In this document: one piece after another, positions 28,849-39,113 of the stretch
Layout: each line of letters opens with the position of its first letter
Position numbering within the stretch: position 1 is the stretch's first letter
From: UBA11164 sp034376725
GTDB taxonomy: Bacteria; Pseudomonadota; Gammaproteobacteria; Xanthomonadales; Xanthomonadaceae
Direction: 5' to 3'
Assembly: GCA_034376725.1 (NCBI GenBank)
Contig: JAXMJH010000009.1
Coordinates: forward strand, 1 to 64,000
Length of the DNA: 64,000 bases
Position numbers and translations under genes: made by a program
The notes under the pieces: model-generated
Database searches by the model: none
The model's input: the letters and a program-made list of their open reading frames with translations, nothing else
Told to the model about the DNA's origin: nothing

Positions 28849-30894
28849 TTAGACAGCCAGCATTCGGATCAGCACGGCGAGCATGACGATCAGGCCAAGA
28901 ATCATGGCGAAGGCGTAGTGATACAGAAAACCCGACTGGACGCGGCGAGCGATTCCCGCCACCCGATCGACCACCGCCGCCGAACCGTTGACCAGCACAC
29001 CGTCGATCAGACCCGCGTCGCCGGTCTTGAACGCGAACCGCCCCAGGGCAACGCCGCCGCCACCGAAGACGGTCATCCAGAGGCGATCGAATCCGTACTT
29101 GTCCTGCAGAATGCGATAGGGCAGATCGAGCATCGACCGGATGCGATCGGCTACCGCCGGATTCAGGAGATAGATGTAGGTGGCCACTGCGAATCCTGCG
29201 AACGCCAGCCAGAAGGCCGGCGAGGCATAGAAGTGCAGCCCGAAAGCCAGGGCGCCGTGGAACAGCTCGCGACCCACTGCCGCCAGGGTGTCGTGCTGCG
29301 GCGCGACAGTGATCGATTCGGCGAAGAAATCCCCGAACAACATCGGCCCGACTGTGAAAAAGCCGATCAGCACCGACGGTATGGCCAGAAGAATCAGCGG
29401 CACGGTCACCACCCAGGGCGACTCATGCGGCTCGACTGCACCGTGGTGGCCGTGATCGTCCTGGTCATGCGAAGCGTGATGGCCGGCACTCTCCTCTTCG
29501 GCGGCCGAATGGCGAAAACGCTCTTCGCCATGGAACGTCATGTAAAGCAGCCGGAAACTGTACAGGCTGGTGACGAACACACCGAGCAACACCGCCCAGT
29601 AACCGTAAACCTGCACCAGACCGCCCTGCCCGGCCGCCACGTGCGCGGCCTCGATGATGCTGTCCTTGGAGTAGTAGCCAGAGAAGAACGGGGTACCGAC
29701 GAGCGCGAGAGTTCCGATCAGGCTGGTGACATAGGTGATCGGCATGTATTTGCGCAGGCCGCCCATCCGCCGCATGTCCTGCTGGTGGTGCATGCCGATA
29801 ATCACGCTGCCGGCAGCCAGGAACAGCAGCGCCTTGAAGAAGGCGTGGGTCATCAGGTGATAGACCGCACCGGCGTAGGCTGAAACGCCCAAGGCCACGG
29901 TCATGTAGCCGAGTTGCGAAAGGGTCGAATAGGCCACCACCCGCTTGATGTCGTTCTGCACGATGCCGATCAGGCCGGTGAACAGAGCCGTGGTCGCACC
30001 GATGAACAGCACGAAAGACAGTGCGGTTTCCGAAAGCTCGAACAGCGGCGACATGCGCGCGACCATGAAGATGCCGGCGGTAACCATGGTGGCGGCATGG
30101 ATCAGCGCTGAGATCGGTGTCGGGCCTTCCATTGAGTCGGGCAGCCAGACATGCAGCGGAACCTGGGCGGACTTGCCCATCGCGCCGATGAACAGACAGA
30201 TACAGATCACCGTGGCGACCGACCAACCGGTGCCCGGCCAGATTTCTACCGTCTGACCGACCAGCGACGGCGCGGCGGCAAACACGCTGGCGTAATCCAG
30301 ACTGCCGAGCCAGTACAGTACGCCGGCAATACCCAGCAGAAAGCCGAAGTCGCCGACCCGATTGACCAGAAACGCCTTCAGATTGGCGATGATGGCGGTC
30401 GGGCGCTTGAACCAGAAACCGATCAGCAGATAGGAGACCAGGCCTACCGCTTCCCAGCCGAAGAACAGCTGCAAGAAATTGTTGCTCATCACCAGCATGA
30501 GCATGGAGAAAGTGAACAGCGAGATGTAGCTGAAGAAGCGCTGGTAGCCGGGATCTTCGGCCATGTAGCCGATGGTGTAGACGTGCACCAGAAGCGATAC
30601 AAAGGTGACCACCACCATCATCATCGCGCTGAGCGGGTCGACCAGGAATCCGATGTGCGCGGAATAGGCGCCGACTTCGAACCAGGTGTAGACGTTGGCG
30701 TTGAACGAGGACGCCCCGCCCCATACCAGCTGATACAGGACCCATATCGAGAGTCCGCAACTCAGCGCCACGCCGAGGATGGTGACGGTATGCGCGCCGA
30801 CACGGCCGACCTGACGGCCGAACAGGCCAGCGATGATCGCCCCGACCAGCGGAGCCAGTGCGATGACGAGGAGCAGGTTCTGCGAAATCGACAC
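28849..30894 (-). CDS. nuoL: NADH-quinone oxidoreductase subunit L
   Basis: The protein has 681 residues from a GTG start preceded by AAGGGG. It is the distal proton-pumping subunit of complex I, with the long lateral helix at the C-terminus. Core motifs are LQLFFGWEAVGLVSYLLIGFW (functional Glu), GKSAQVPLHVWLPDSMEGPTP and QNDIKRVVAYSTLSQLGYM. Around residues 468-490 a loop is unusually rich in His and Asp (HHASHDQDDHGHHG); comparable His-rich loops occur in some NuoL proteins. Three bases follow nuoK. Confidence 0.97.
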   Translation of the reverse strand: MSISQNLLLVIALAPLVGAIIAGLFGRQVGRVGAHTVTILGVALSCGLSIWVLYQLVWGGASSFNANVYTWFEVGAYSAHIGFLVDPLSAMMMVVVTFVSLLVHVYTIGYMAEDPGYQRFFSYISLFTFSMLMLVMSNNFLQLFFGWEAVGLVSYLLIGFWFKRPTAIIANLKAFLVNRVGDFGFLLGIAGVLYWLGSLDYASVFAAAPSLVGQTVEIWPGTGWSVATVICICLFIGAMGKSAQVPLHVWLPDSMEGPTPISALIHAATMVTAGIFMVARMSPLFELSETALSFVLFIGATTALFTGLIGIVQNDIKRVVAYSTLSQLGYMTVALGVSAYAGAVYHLMTHAFFKALLFLAAGSVIIGMHHQQDMRRMGGLRKYMPITYVTSLIGTLALVGTPFFSGYYSKDSIIEAAHVAAGQGGLVQVYGYWAVLLGVFVTSLYSFRLLYMTFHGEERFRHSAAEEESAGHHASHDQDDHGHHGAVEPHESPWVVTVPLILLAIPSVLIGFFTVGPMLFGDFFAESITVAPQHDTLAAVGRELFHGALAFGLHFYASPAFWLAFAGFAVATYIYLLNPAVADRIRSMLDLPYRILQDKYGFDRLWMTVFGGGGVALGRFAFKTGDAGLIDGVLVNGSAAVVDRVAGIARRVQSGFLYHYAFAMILGLIVMLAVLIRMLAV

Positions 30895-30897
30895 GAG

Positions 30898-31203
30898 TTA
30901 CCCCTTCAGCGATCCGAAATCGGCCACATTGATACTGCGCCGGTTGCGGAACAGCACAACGAGAATGGCCAGGCCAATGGCCGACTCGGCGGCAGCGACG
31001 GTCAGGATGAAAAACACAAAAATCTGACCATCGACATCGCCCAGAAAGCGCGAGAACCCGATGAAATTCATGTTGACCGCGAGCAGCATCAGCTCGATCG
31101 CCATCAGCAACACGATGACGTTCTTGCGGTTGATGAAGATGCCAGCCACGCTGATCGAAAACAGCACGGCGCCGAGGGCGAGATAGTGACCCAGAGAAAT
31201 CAT
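30898..31203 (-). CDS. nuoK: NADH-quinone oxidoreductase subunit K
   Basis: The protein has 101 residues and three membrane helices. It carries two buried glutamates needed for proton transfer: VLLMAIELMLLAVNMNF and VAAAESAIGLAILV. The start overlaps the nuoJ stop by four bases (ATGA type), implying translational coupling. Length is standard. Confidence 0.97.
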   Translation of the reverse strand: MISLGHYLALGAVLFSISVAGIFINRKNVIVLLMAIELMLLAVNMNFIGFSRFLGDVDGQIFVFFILTVAAAESAIGLAILVVLFRNRRSINVADFGSLKG

Positions 31204-31811
31204 TCGGATGCCTCCTTGGACGATTCGGCCTTCATCTTGACCAGACGAATGCGGTCTTCCCGCCGCACACGCACCTGAGCCGAAGGATCCTGGTGCTTGG
31301 TTCCGACGCGCCGACGCAGGGTGAGCGCAATGGCGATGATGATGGCGACCGTCAGGATCACCGCCGCGAGTTCGAAGGCGATGATGTAGTCGGTGAACAG
31401 CGACTGCCCCAACCACGCGGTGTTGCCGACGGCGGCGGCTGGATCGGCACTTTCGATCAGCTGACCGAAGCGCTGGGTGCCGATCAGCAGCACCATTTCC
31501 ACCGCCATCACCACGGCGACGGCAACCGCCACCGGAAAGTAGCGGGCAAAGCCTTCGCGGAGCGGGACGGTATTGATGTCGAGCATCATCACCACGAACA
31601 GGAACAACACCATCACCGCGCCGATGTACACCAGCACCAGAACGATGGCCAGAAACTCCGCTTCGGCAAGCAGCCACAGGCAGGCACTGGAGAAGAAGGT
31701 CAGCACCAGAAACAGCACGGCGTGGACCGGATTCTTCACCGTCACCACGGCAAGCGCGGAGGCGACCGTGATCAGGGCGAGGATATAAAAAGCCAGCAGA
31801 GGAAAATCCAT
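31200..31811 (-). CDS. nuoJ: NADH-quinone oxidoreductase subunit J
   Basis: The protein has 203 residues and five predicted membrane helices. It is a membrane-arm subunit of complex I with the conserved pi-bulge helix stretch (VYIGAVMVLFLFVVMMLDI). A basic cytoplasmic tail of ~35 residues follows the last helix. Spaced 11 bases after nuoI and overlapping nuoK by four bases. Confidence 0.96.
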   Translation of the reverse strand: MDFPLLAFYILALITVASALAVVTVKNPVHAVLFLVLTFFSSACLWLLAEAEFLAIVLVLVYIGAVMVLFLFVVMMLDINTVPLREGFARYFPVAVAVAVVMAVEMVLLIGTQRFGQLIESADPAAAVGNTAWLGQSLFTDYIIAFELAAVILTVAIIIAIALTLRRRVGTKHQDPSAQVRVRREDRIRLVKMKAESSKEASE

Positions 31812-31822
31812 GGTCGGCCTTG

Positions 31823-32311
31823 TCAGCGGTAAGCGGCGTCGGCGGCGCGGCGATCGGCGATCTCGGACTCGAGACGGTCGCCAATGGCCAGCAACTGCGC
31901 CTTGGTGACGATGTTTTCGCCACGGTTTTCAAAGTGGTATTCGTACACGTGGGTCTCGACGATCGAGTCGACCGGACAGGACTCTTCGCAGAACCCGCAG
32001 TAGATGCACTTGAACAGATCGATGTCATACCGAGTGGTGCGCCGCGTTCCGTCCGCGCGCTGCTCGGAGTCGATGGTGATGGCCAGTGCCGGGCATACCG
32101 CTTCGCACAACTTGCAGGCGATGCACCGCTCCTCACCGTTGGGATAGCGGCGCAACGCGTGCAGACCGCGGAAACGGGACGACTGCGGATACTTCTCGAA
32201 CGGGTACTGGACGGTGTATTTCGGCATGAAGAAATACTTCAGCGTCAGCCACAGACCCTGGAAGAGTTCGATGAGCAACAGGCTTTTGAGGTAGGCAAAG
32301 ATGTTTTTCAT
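31823..32311 (-). CDS. nuoI: NADH-quinone oxidoreductase subunit I (2x[4Fe-4S])
   Basis: The protein has 162 residues. It carries the N6a and N6b clusters of the peripheral arm: CIACKLCEAVCPALAI (~60-75) and CIYCGFCEESCPVDSI (~99-114), each with four Cys in CxxCxxCxxxCP. The N-terminal ~40 residues form the amphipathic membrane-anchoring helices. Standard length; nine bases after nuoH. Confidence 0.98.
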   Translation of the reverse strand: MKNIFAYLKSLLLIELFQGLWLTLKYFFMPKYTVQYPFEKYPQSSRFRGLHALRRYPNGEERCIACKLCEAVCPALAITIDSEQRADGTRRTTRYDIDLFKCIYCGFCEESCPVDSIVETHVYEYHFENRGENIVTKAQLLAIGDRLESEIADRRAADAAYR

Positions 32312-32320
32312 GCAATCGAC

Positions 32321-33382
32321 TCAGGCGCGCGCCACGAACCAGCCCCAATGCACGGCCAGAGCCGCGACCAGAATCCAGACGATGGTGATGGGAATGAATA
32401 CCTTCCAGCCCAGCCGCATGATCTGGTCGTAGCGGTAGCGCGGAAAGGTGGCGCGAAGCCAGAGGAAGGTAAACGCGAAGATGAAGGCCTTGGCGAACAG
32501 CCACCAGATACCCGGCTGACCCAGCCAGCCGTCCGTCCAGCCCTGGAACGGCGACAACCAGCCGCCAAGAAAGAACAACGAGGCCAGGAAGCTGATAAGG
32601 ATCATATTCGCGTATTCGGCCAGGAAGAACACCGCGAACGCGGAACCGGAGTACTCGACGTGGAACCCCGCGACAATCTCCGACTCGCCCTCGGCAACGT
32701 CGAACGGCGCGCGGTTGGTCTCGGCCACGCCGGAAATGAAGTAGATCGCGAACAGCGGCAGCAGCGGCAGCCAGAACCACTCGAAGAACCCGGCATTACC
32801 GGACTGCGCACGTACGATCTCGCTCAGATTCAAGCTGCCGGCGGCAACCAGGACGCCAACCAGCGCGAAGCCCATGGCAATTTCGTAGCTGACCACCTGG
32901 GCGGCCGAGCGCATGGCGCCGAGGAAGGCGTACTTGGAGTTCGACGCCCAGCCGGCCAGGATGATGCCGTACACGCCCATCGAGGTCATTGCCAGCAGGT
33001 ACAGCAGGCCGGCGTTGATGTCGGCCAGCACCAGCGCATCGTCGAACGGGACCACGGCCCAGGCAGCGAAAGCCGGAGCGATCGCCAGCACCGGCGCCAG
33101 CCGGTAAAGAAAACCGCTGGCATTGGTCGGGACGACCAGCTCCTTGAACAACATTTTGAACACGTCGGCGAACGGCTGAATGATGCCGATCCCGAAAATG
33201 CCGCCGACATACGCCGGGCCGTGGCGAACGTGCATCCAGCCGATGACCTTGCGCTCCAGCAGCGTGTAGAACGCCACGCCCAGGGTGATCGGCAGAACGA
33301 CGACCACAATCTTGAGCAGCGTCCAGGCCAGCAGCCCGAAGGTGCCGAAACCGAGGAAGAATTCGCGCAGCAGTTCGATCAC
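32321..33382 (-). CDS. nuoH: NADH-quinone oxidoreductase subunit H
   Basis: The protein has 353 residues and about eight helices. It forms the quinone-site base and first proton path of complex I. Signatures: GPAYVGGIFGIGIIQPFADVFKMLFKE, and the Glu-rich loop ETNRAPFDVAEGESEIVAGFHVEYSG. A GTG start overlaps the nuoG stop by four bases. It has the usual length. Confidence 0.97.
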   Translation of the reverse strand: MIELLREFFLGFGTFGLLAWTLLKIVVVVLPITLGVAFYTLLERKVIGWMHVRHGPAYVGGIFGIGIIQPFADVFKMLFKELVVPTNASGFLYRLAPVLAIAPAFAAWAVVPFDDALVLADINAGLLYLLAMTSMGVYGIILAGWASNSKYAFLGAMRSAAQVVSYEIAMGFALVGVLVAAGSLNLSEIVRAQSGNAGFFEWFWLPLLPLFAIYFISGVAETNRAPFDVAEGESEIVAGFHVEYSGSAFAVFFLAEYANMILISFLASLFFLGGWLSPFQGWTDGWLGQPGIWWLFAKAFIFAFTFLWLRATFPRYRYDQIMRLGWKVFIPITIVWILVAALAVHWGWFVARA

Positions 33383-35646
33383 GCCTCGATCCTCGTGACG
33401 GTGAGATGTCCCGCTGGCGCCATCGGCGCGACTGCGGCGTAGCCGGATTCGATCCAGGCCGCACCCTTGGCGACCGATGCATCCACGACGACCGGCAAGG
33501 TTGCAGTGCCCCTGCCATCATCGACACGCGCCATGGCGCCGGCCGACAGGCCGAGGGCGAGCGCCTGCTCGGGATGCAGCACGACCGCCGCTCCGCGGGT
33601 CAATGGATGCGCGTTCAGCGCCGGCGAGCGACGCAGAACGGCGTCGGAGCGATAGATGGCGGCACTGGCGATACGCTCGAGGCCGGACGCGGAATCGGCC
33701 GGCACGGCCACGCCGGCTCCGCAACTCACCGACCGGGGCGCGAGCTGTGCCCGCAGACCGCTGAGATCCGTGAACTCGAAGCCCGGCGCCTGCAAGCGCT
33801 CGGCGAGTGCGCGCAGCACTTTCCAGCCGGGGCGCGACTCGCCGGGGCTCTTGCCACCAGCCCGCACCCGCTGGTCGATGCCATCCAGATTGCTCAGCGT
33901 TGCCTCGATCTCGGGCAACAGCGCAATCGGCAGAATCACATCGGCCAGACGTCGGGTGGAAGCGCAGGCAAATGCGCTGAAGGCGACCACTTTTGCAGCG
34001 GCGAGGGCCGTTGCTGCGAGATGGTTGTCGGCGAAGTCCATCCCCGGCTCGATGCCGAACAGGACATAGGCCTCGCGCGGCTGCTCCAGCATGGCCCGGG
34101 CGTCCAGACCGGCAGGCAGCACGCCATGGCGGGCCAAGCCGACCGCATTGGCGCCCTGCGGCACCCGATCGATGGCGGCGCCGGTGGCCTGCGCCAGGGC
34201 CGTGGCGGCAGCGCGGATGCGACTTGCCTTCGGGTGCGCCTCGGCGATGTTTCCGATCACGATCACCGCGCGACTCGCGCCTTCCAGCGCGCCACGGATC
34301 GACCGGGCCAGCTCATCTGCGGAGTCGACGATGTCGGTCAATGCCTGCTCGATCCGCGCCGGCGCGACGATCCGACTGCCGGCGACCGCGAATGCGAACT
34401 CGAAATCCACCGGATTGACGGCGAAAATCCGGGCGCCGCGCCGGCTCGCCTTCAGCAGCCGCTGGTGAAGCAGCGGCACTTCGTGGCGGATGTTGCAGCC
34501 GACCAACAGGACGACATCGGCCTGCTCGAGTTCGGCCGCCGACACCGCGAACGGCTCGGCGACCGGTGCATCGGCAAAATCCAGGGTCTGGATACGGTGA
34601 TCGAGATGACCGCTGCCCAGCGCATCGGCCAGCGACCTGAGCAGGGCGCCCTCTTCGTTACTGGTCGCCGGGTGTGCCAGCAGGCCCAGCCCGTCGCCGG
34701 CATGATCGCGCAGGATTCCCGCCGCAGCGGTCAGCGCCTCATCCCAGCTCGCCTCGCGCCAGGCATCGCCTTCCCTGATCATGGGCACCGTGGCCCGGTC
34801 GCCGGCGGTCAGGCCCTGATGAGAGTAACGGTCGCGGTCCGACAGCCAGCACTCGTTGACCGCATCGTTATCGCGCGGAACCACGCGCAACACGTCGCTA
34901 CGCCGGACATGCAGGTACAGATTCGAACCCAGCGCATCGTGGTAGCCAATGCTCTCCCGGGCCAGCAGTTCCCACGGCCGGGCGCGGAAACGAAACACCT
35001 TGTTGGTGAGCGCGCCGACCGGGCAGACATCGATCACGTTGCCCGACAGCTCGCTGGTCAGAGGCTTGCCGTCGTAGGTGCCGATGACCAGGTTCTCGCC
35101 GCGCTGCATGCCGCCCAACTCATAGGTGCCGCAGATCTCGGCCGATACCCGTACGCAGCGCGTGCAGTGGATGCACCGGGTCATTTCGGTGGCCACCAGT
35201 GGCCCGATGTCCTCGTCGGGCACCACCCGCTTGCGCTCGTTGAACCGGCTGACCGAGCGACCGTAGCCGAGGCTGACATCCTGAAGTTCGCACTCGCCGC
35301 CCTGATCGCAAATCGGACAGTCCAGCGGGTGATTGATCAGCAGGAACTCCATCACATTGCGCTGCGAATCCAGCGCCCGCTTGGACTGCGTGTATATCTT
35401 CATGCCTTCCATGACCGGCGTGGCGCAGGCCGGGGCAGGCTTGGGCATCTTTTCGACGTCGACCAGACACATCCGGCAGTTGGCCGCTATCGGCAGTTTC
35501 TCGTGGTAGCAAAAACGCGGAATCGGAATGCCGGCCTTGTCGGCCGCCTGAATGATCATCGAGCCCTTCGGCGCCTGCAGGGCGACCCCGTCGATCTCGA
35601 TATTGATCAGGTCGGGCGCGGTCTGGTTGCTGGGTTGGGCGCTCAT
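33379..35646 (-). CDS. nuoG: NADH-quinone oxidoreductase subunit G
   Basis: The protein has 755 residues from MSAQPSNQTA; the frame extends 20 codons upstream through repeat sequence and that part is rejected. It contains the [2Fe-2S] cluster N1b (CYHEK..CRMC), the His-ligated N5 ([4Fe-4S], HPLDCPICDQGGECELQ) and N4 (CIHCTRC...VCPVGAL). A molybdopterin-oxidoreductase-like domain without cofactor role follows. The ATG is preceded not by a Shine-Dalgarno sequence but by the end of an intergenic repeat. Confidence 0.97.
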   Translation of the reverse strand: MSAQPSNQTAPDLINIEIDGVALQAPKGSMIIQAADKAGIPIPRFCYHEKLPIAANCRMCLVDVEKMPKPAPACATPVMEGMKIYTQSKRALDSQRNVMEFLLINHPLDCPICDQGGECELQDVSLGYGRSVSRFNERKRVVPDEDIGPLVATEMTRCIHCTRCVRVSAEICGTYELGGMQRGENLVIGTYDGKPLTSELSGNVIDVCPVGALTNKVFRFRARPWELLARESIGYHDALGSNLYLHVRRSDVLRVVPRDNDAVNECWLSDRDRYSHQGLTAGDRATVPMIREGDAWREASWDEALTAAAGILRDHAGDGLGLLAHPATSNEEGALLRSLADALGSGHLDHRIQTLDFADAPVAEPFAVSAAELEQADVVLLVGCNIRHEVPLLHQRLLKASRRGARIFAVNPVDFEFAFAVAGSRIVAPARIEQALTDIVDSADELARSIRGALEGASRAVIVIGNIAEAHPKASRIRAAATALAQATGAAIDRVPQGANAVGLARHGVLPAGLDARAMLEQPREAYVLFGIEPGMDFADNHLAATALAAAKVVAFSAFACASTRRLADVILPIALLPEIEATLSNLDGIDQRVRAGGKSPGESRPGWKVLRALAERLQAPGFEFTDLSGLRAQLAPRSVSCGAGVAVPADSASGLERIASAAIYRSDAVLRRSPALNAHPLTRGAAVVLHPEQALALGLSAGAMARVDDGRGTATLPVVVDASVAKGAAWIESGYAAVAPMAPAGHLTVTRIEA

Positions 35647-35656
35647 GCGTTGGCAG

Positions 35657-35745
35657 CCGGGAATAAGGAATAGGGGATCGAGAATAGGAAATCGGCATAG
35701 GAACACCGGGCTCTCGCGACTCCCGATTCCCTATTCCCGATTGCC
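35657..35745. repeat. GGAAT-type inverted intergenic repeat between nuoF and nuoG
   Basis: The left arm (35657-35695) is built of GGGAATA/GGAATAG/GGGATCG-like units. The right arm (35722-35745, CCCGATTCCCTATTCCCGAT) is the reverse complement of the same units. Such GGGAATCGGGAATAG-rich elements are familiar in Xanthomonadaceae intergenic DNA. The element ends about 10 bases before the nuoG ATG and is read into the mRNA, where it can form a long hairpin. Confidence 0.7.
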
Positions 35746-35758
35746 GCAGGAGAAGCGC

Positions 35759-37093
<1,335 letters not shown>

Positions 37094-37099
37094 CGCTGC

Positions 37100-37627
37100 T
37101 TACTCCAGACCATCGAGGATCGCATCGATCTTCTCGGGCGTCAGCTTTTCGTGGTAATGGCCGTTCACCACCATCATCGGCGCGCCGCAGCACGCGGCCA
37201 GGCACTCTTCCTCGACCTTCAGATAGATGCGGCCGTCGGCGGTGCTCTCGCCGTTGCGGATCCCCAGCTTCTTTTCGCAGTGGCGCACCACATCTTCTGC
37301 CCCGTTGAGCCAGCAACTGATGTTGGTGCAGATCGCCACGTTGTTGCGCCCGACCTTGCGGGTTTCGAACATGGAATAGAAAGTCGCCACTTCATAGGCC
37401 CAGACCGGCGGGATGCCCAGGTACTTGGCCACCGCAGCCATCAGCTCATCGGTCAACCAGCCGCCGTTCTGGGTCTGTGCCGCGATCAAGCCCTGAATCA
37501 CCGCCGCCCGCCCGCGATCGGGCGGAAACTTGGCGACCCACTGATCGATGGTGGCGCGGGTCTCGTCGCTCAGCGTGGTCGACGGATCGACATGGCGACA
37601 GGCTTCGAAATTTCCGGTGGCTTTCAT
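37100..37627 (-). CDS. nuoE: NADH-quinone oxidoreductase subunit E
   Basis: The protein has 175 residues with a thioredoxin-like fold carrying [2Fe-2S] cluster N1a. The ligands are in CTNISC (~99-104) and CLAAC (~140-144). The N-terminal helical region (PPDRGRAAVIQGLIAAQTQNGGWL) is typical. The start codon directly abuts a GGGAATC-type repeat and has no clear Shine-Dalgarno sequence. Confidence 0.97.
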   Translation of the reverse strand: MKATGNFEACRHVDPSTTLSDETRATIDQWVAKFPPDRGRAAVIQGLIAAQTQNGGWLTDELMAAVAKYLGIPPVWAYEVATFYSMFETRKVGRNNVAICTNISCWLNGAEDVVRHCEKKLGIRNGESTADGRIYLKVEEECLAACCGAPMMVVNGHYHEKLTPEKIDAILDGLE

Positions 37628-37631
37628 GCGT

Positions 37632-37680
37632 TTGAAACCGGGAATCGGGAATCGGGAATCGGGAACCGAGGAAGCTGGGA
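37632..37680. repeat. Tandem GGGAATC repeat at the nuoE start
   Basis: Three perfect tandem copies of GGGAATC (37640-37660) are followed by degenerate copies (GGGAACC, GGGAACG). The end nearest nuoE (CATGCGTTTGAAACCGGGAA on the + strand) closely matches the end of the element at nuoG (CATGCGTTGGCAGCCGGGAA), including the start codon. Confidence 0.75.
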
Positions 37681-37794
37681 ACGGGCAATCGAGGGTCCGG
37701 ACTGGTTAGCGACAAAGCGCGCAGCAAACCGAAACCTGCGTGAAGCCGGAAGTTGAGCGTTGCTCCGCGTTCGACACGCCAAGTCCCGCGCAGT

Positions 37795-37836
37795 CCGCTC
37801 TTCCAATTCCCCACTCCCCATTCCCCATTCCCGGCC
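37795..37836. repeat. ATTCCCC repeat arm at the end of nuoD
   Basis: The arm contains CCCCACTCCCCATTCCCC-type units, the reverse-complement orientation of the tandem at 37640. Together the two arms bracket a 211-base gap between nuoD and nuoE that holds no gene. ORFs seen inside it are low-complexity products of the repeat. Confidence 0.6.
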
Positions 37837-37838
37837 AT

Positions 37839-39107
37839 TCATCGGTCAATCTCCCCGAAAACGATGTCGTAGGTGCCGATCATGGCGACCACGTCGGACA
37901 GCATGTGACCGCGCACCACTGCGTCCATGGACGACAGATGGACGAAACCGGGCGGGCGCAGCTTCAGGCGGAACGGTTTGTTGGCGCCGTCGGAAATGAT
38001 GTAGGCGCCGAACTCGCCCTTGGGGGCTTCGACCGCCGCATAAACCTCGCCTTCGGGCACGCAGTAGCCCTCGGTAAACAGTTTGAAGTGATGAATCAGG
38101 GCTTCCATGTCGTCCTTCATCTCGGCACGCGACGGAGGAGCGACCTTGAAATTGCGCACCATCACCGGACCCGGATTGGCGCGCAGCCAGGCCACGCACT
38201 GCTTGATGATGCGCGCCGACTGACGCATCTCCTCGACGCGAACCAGATAGCGGTCGTAGCAGTCGCCCTGCACACCGACCGGGATGTCGAAATCCACTTC
38301 GGCGTACTTGGCGTAGGGCTGTTTCTTGCGTACATCCCAGGCGATGCCGGAGCCGCGCAGCATCGGACCGGTCATGCCCCAGGCCAGGGCCATTTCCGGG
38401 CTGACGACCCCAATGCCGACGGTGCGCTGCTTCCAGATCCGGTTGTCGGTCAGCAAGGTTTCGTATTCGTCGATCTTGTCGAAGAAGTCGTCGCTGAAGG
38501 CATCCAGGAAATCCAGCATCGAGCCTTCGCGCCAGGCGTTGCTGCGCTTGAGGTCCTTGCCCTTGCGCCACGGCGACTCGGCGTACTTGGGCATCGTGTC
38601 GGGCAGATCCCGATACACGCCGCCGGGCCGGTAATACGCGGCGTGCATGCGCGCGCCGGATACTGCCTCGTAGCAGTCCATCAGTTCTTCGCGTTCACGG
38701 AAGGCGTACAGGAAGAGCGCCATGGCGCCGAGATCGAGTCCGTTCGAGCCGATCCAGAGCAGGTGATTGAGGATGCGGGTGATCTCATCGAACAGGGTGC
38801 GAATCCACTCGGCGCGATCCGGCGCCTGTATGCCCATCAGCCGTTCGATGGCACGCACGTAGGCGTGTTCGTTGCACATCATCGACATGTAGTCGAGACG
38901 GTCCATGTAGCCGATCGACTGGTTGTAGGGCTTGGATTCGGCCAGCTTCTCGGTGGCCCGGTGCAACAGCCCGACATGCGGATCTGCGCGCTGAACGACT
39001 TCGCCGTCCATCTCCAGCACCAGGCGCAGCACACCGTGCGCGGCCGGATGCTGGGGGCCGAAGTTCATCGTGTAATTGCGGATTTCCTGTTTCAGGTTGG
39101 CGCTCAT
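37839..39107 (-). CDS. nuoD: NADH-quinone oxidoreductase subunit D
   Basis: The protein has 422 residues and is the 49-kDa-type subunit at the quinone site. Conserved parts include YTMNFGPQHPAAHGVLRLVLEMDGE (quinone-site His), ESKPYNQSIGYMDRLDYMSMMCNEHAY and the C-terminal SSMDAVVRGHMLSDVVAMIGTYDIVFGEIDR. It is a separate gene from nuoC, with a six-base gap. Full length. Confidence 0.98.
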   Translation of the reverse strand: MSANLKQEIRNYTMNFGPQHPAAHGVLRLVLEMDGEVVQRADPHVGLLHRATEKLAESKPYNQSIGYMDRLDYMSMMCNEHAYVRAIERLMGIQAPDRAEWIRTLFDEITRILNHLLWIGSNGLDLGAMALFLYAFREREELMDCYEAVSGARMHAAYYRPGGVYRDLPDTMPKYAESPWRKGKDLKRSNAWREGSMLDFLDAFSDDFFDKIDEYETLLTDNRIWKQRTVGIGVVSPEMALAWGMTGPMLRGSGIAWDVRKKQPYAKYAEVDFDIPVGVQGDCYDRYLVRVEEMRQSARIIKQCVAWLRANPGPVMVRNFKVAPPSRAEMKDDMEALIHHFKLFTEGYCVPEGEVYAAVEAPKGEFGAYIISDGANKPFRLKLRPPGFVHLSSMDAVVRGHMLSDVVAMIGTYDIVFGEIDR

Positions 39108-39113
39108 CGCATT

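Noticed and set aside
33406..35673. 755-codon plus-strand ORF over nuoG
   Set aside because: Antisense shadow of nuoG; composition is non-native and it lacks a ribosome-binding site.
37640..37668. Tandem GGGAATC as a CRISPR array
   Set aside because: Units are only seven bases with no spacers; no cas genes nearby.
37446..37842. ORFs in the nuoD-nuoE gap with GNGEWG or FPIPDSRF-type peptides
   Set aside because: Direct translation products of the GGGAATC/ATTCCCC repeats, a known source of false ORFs in this group.
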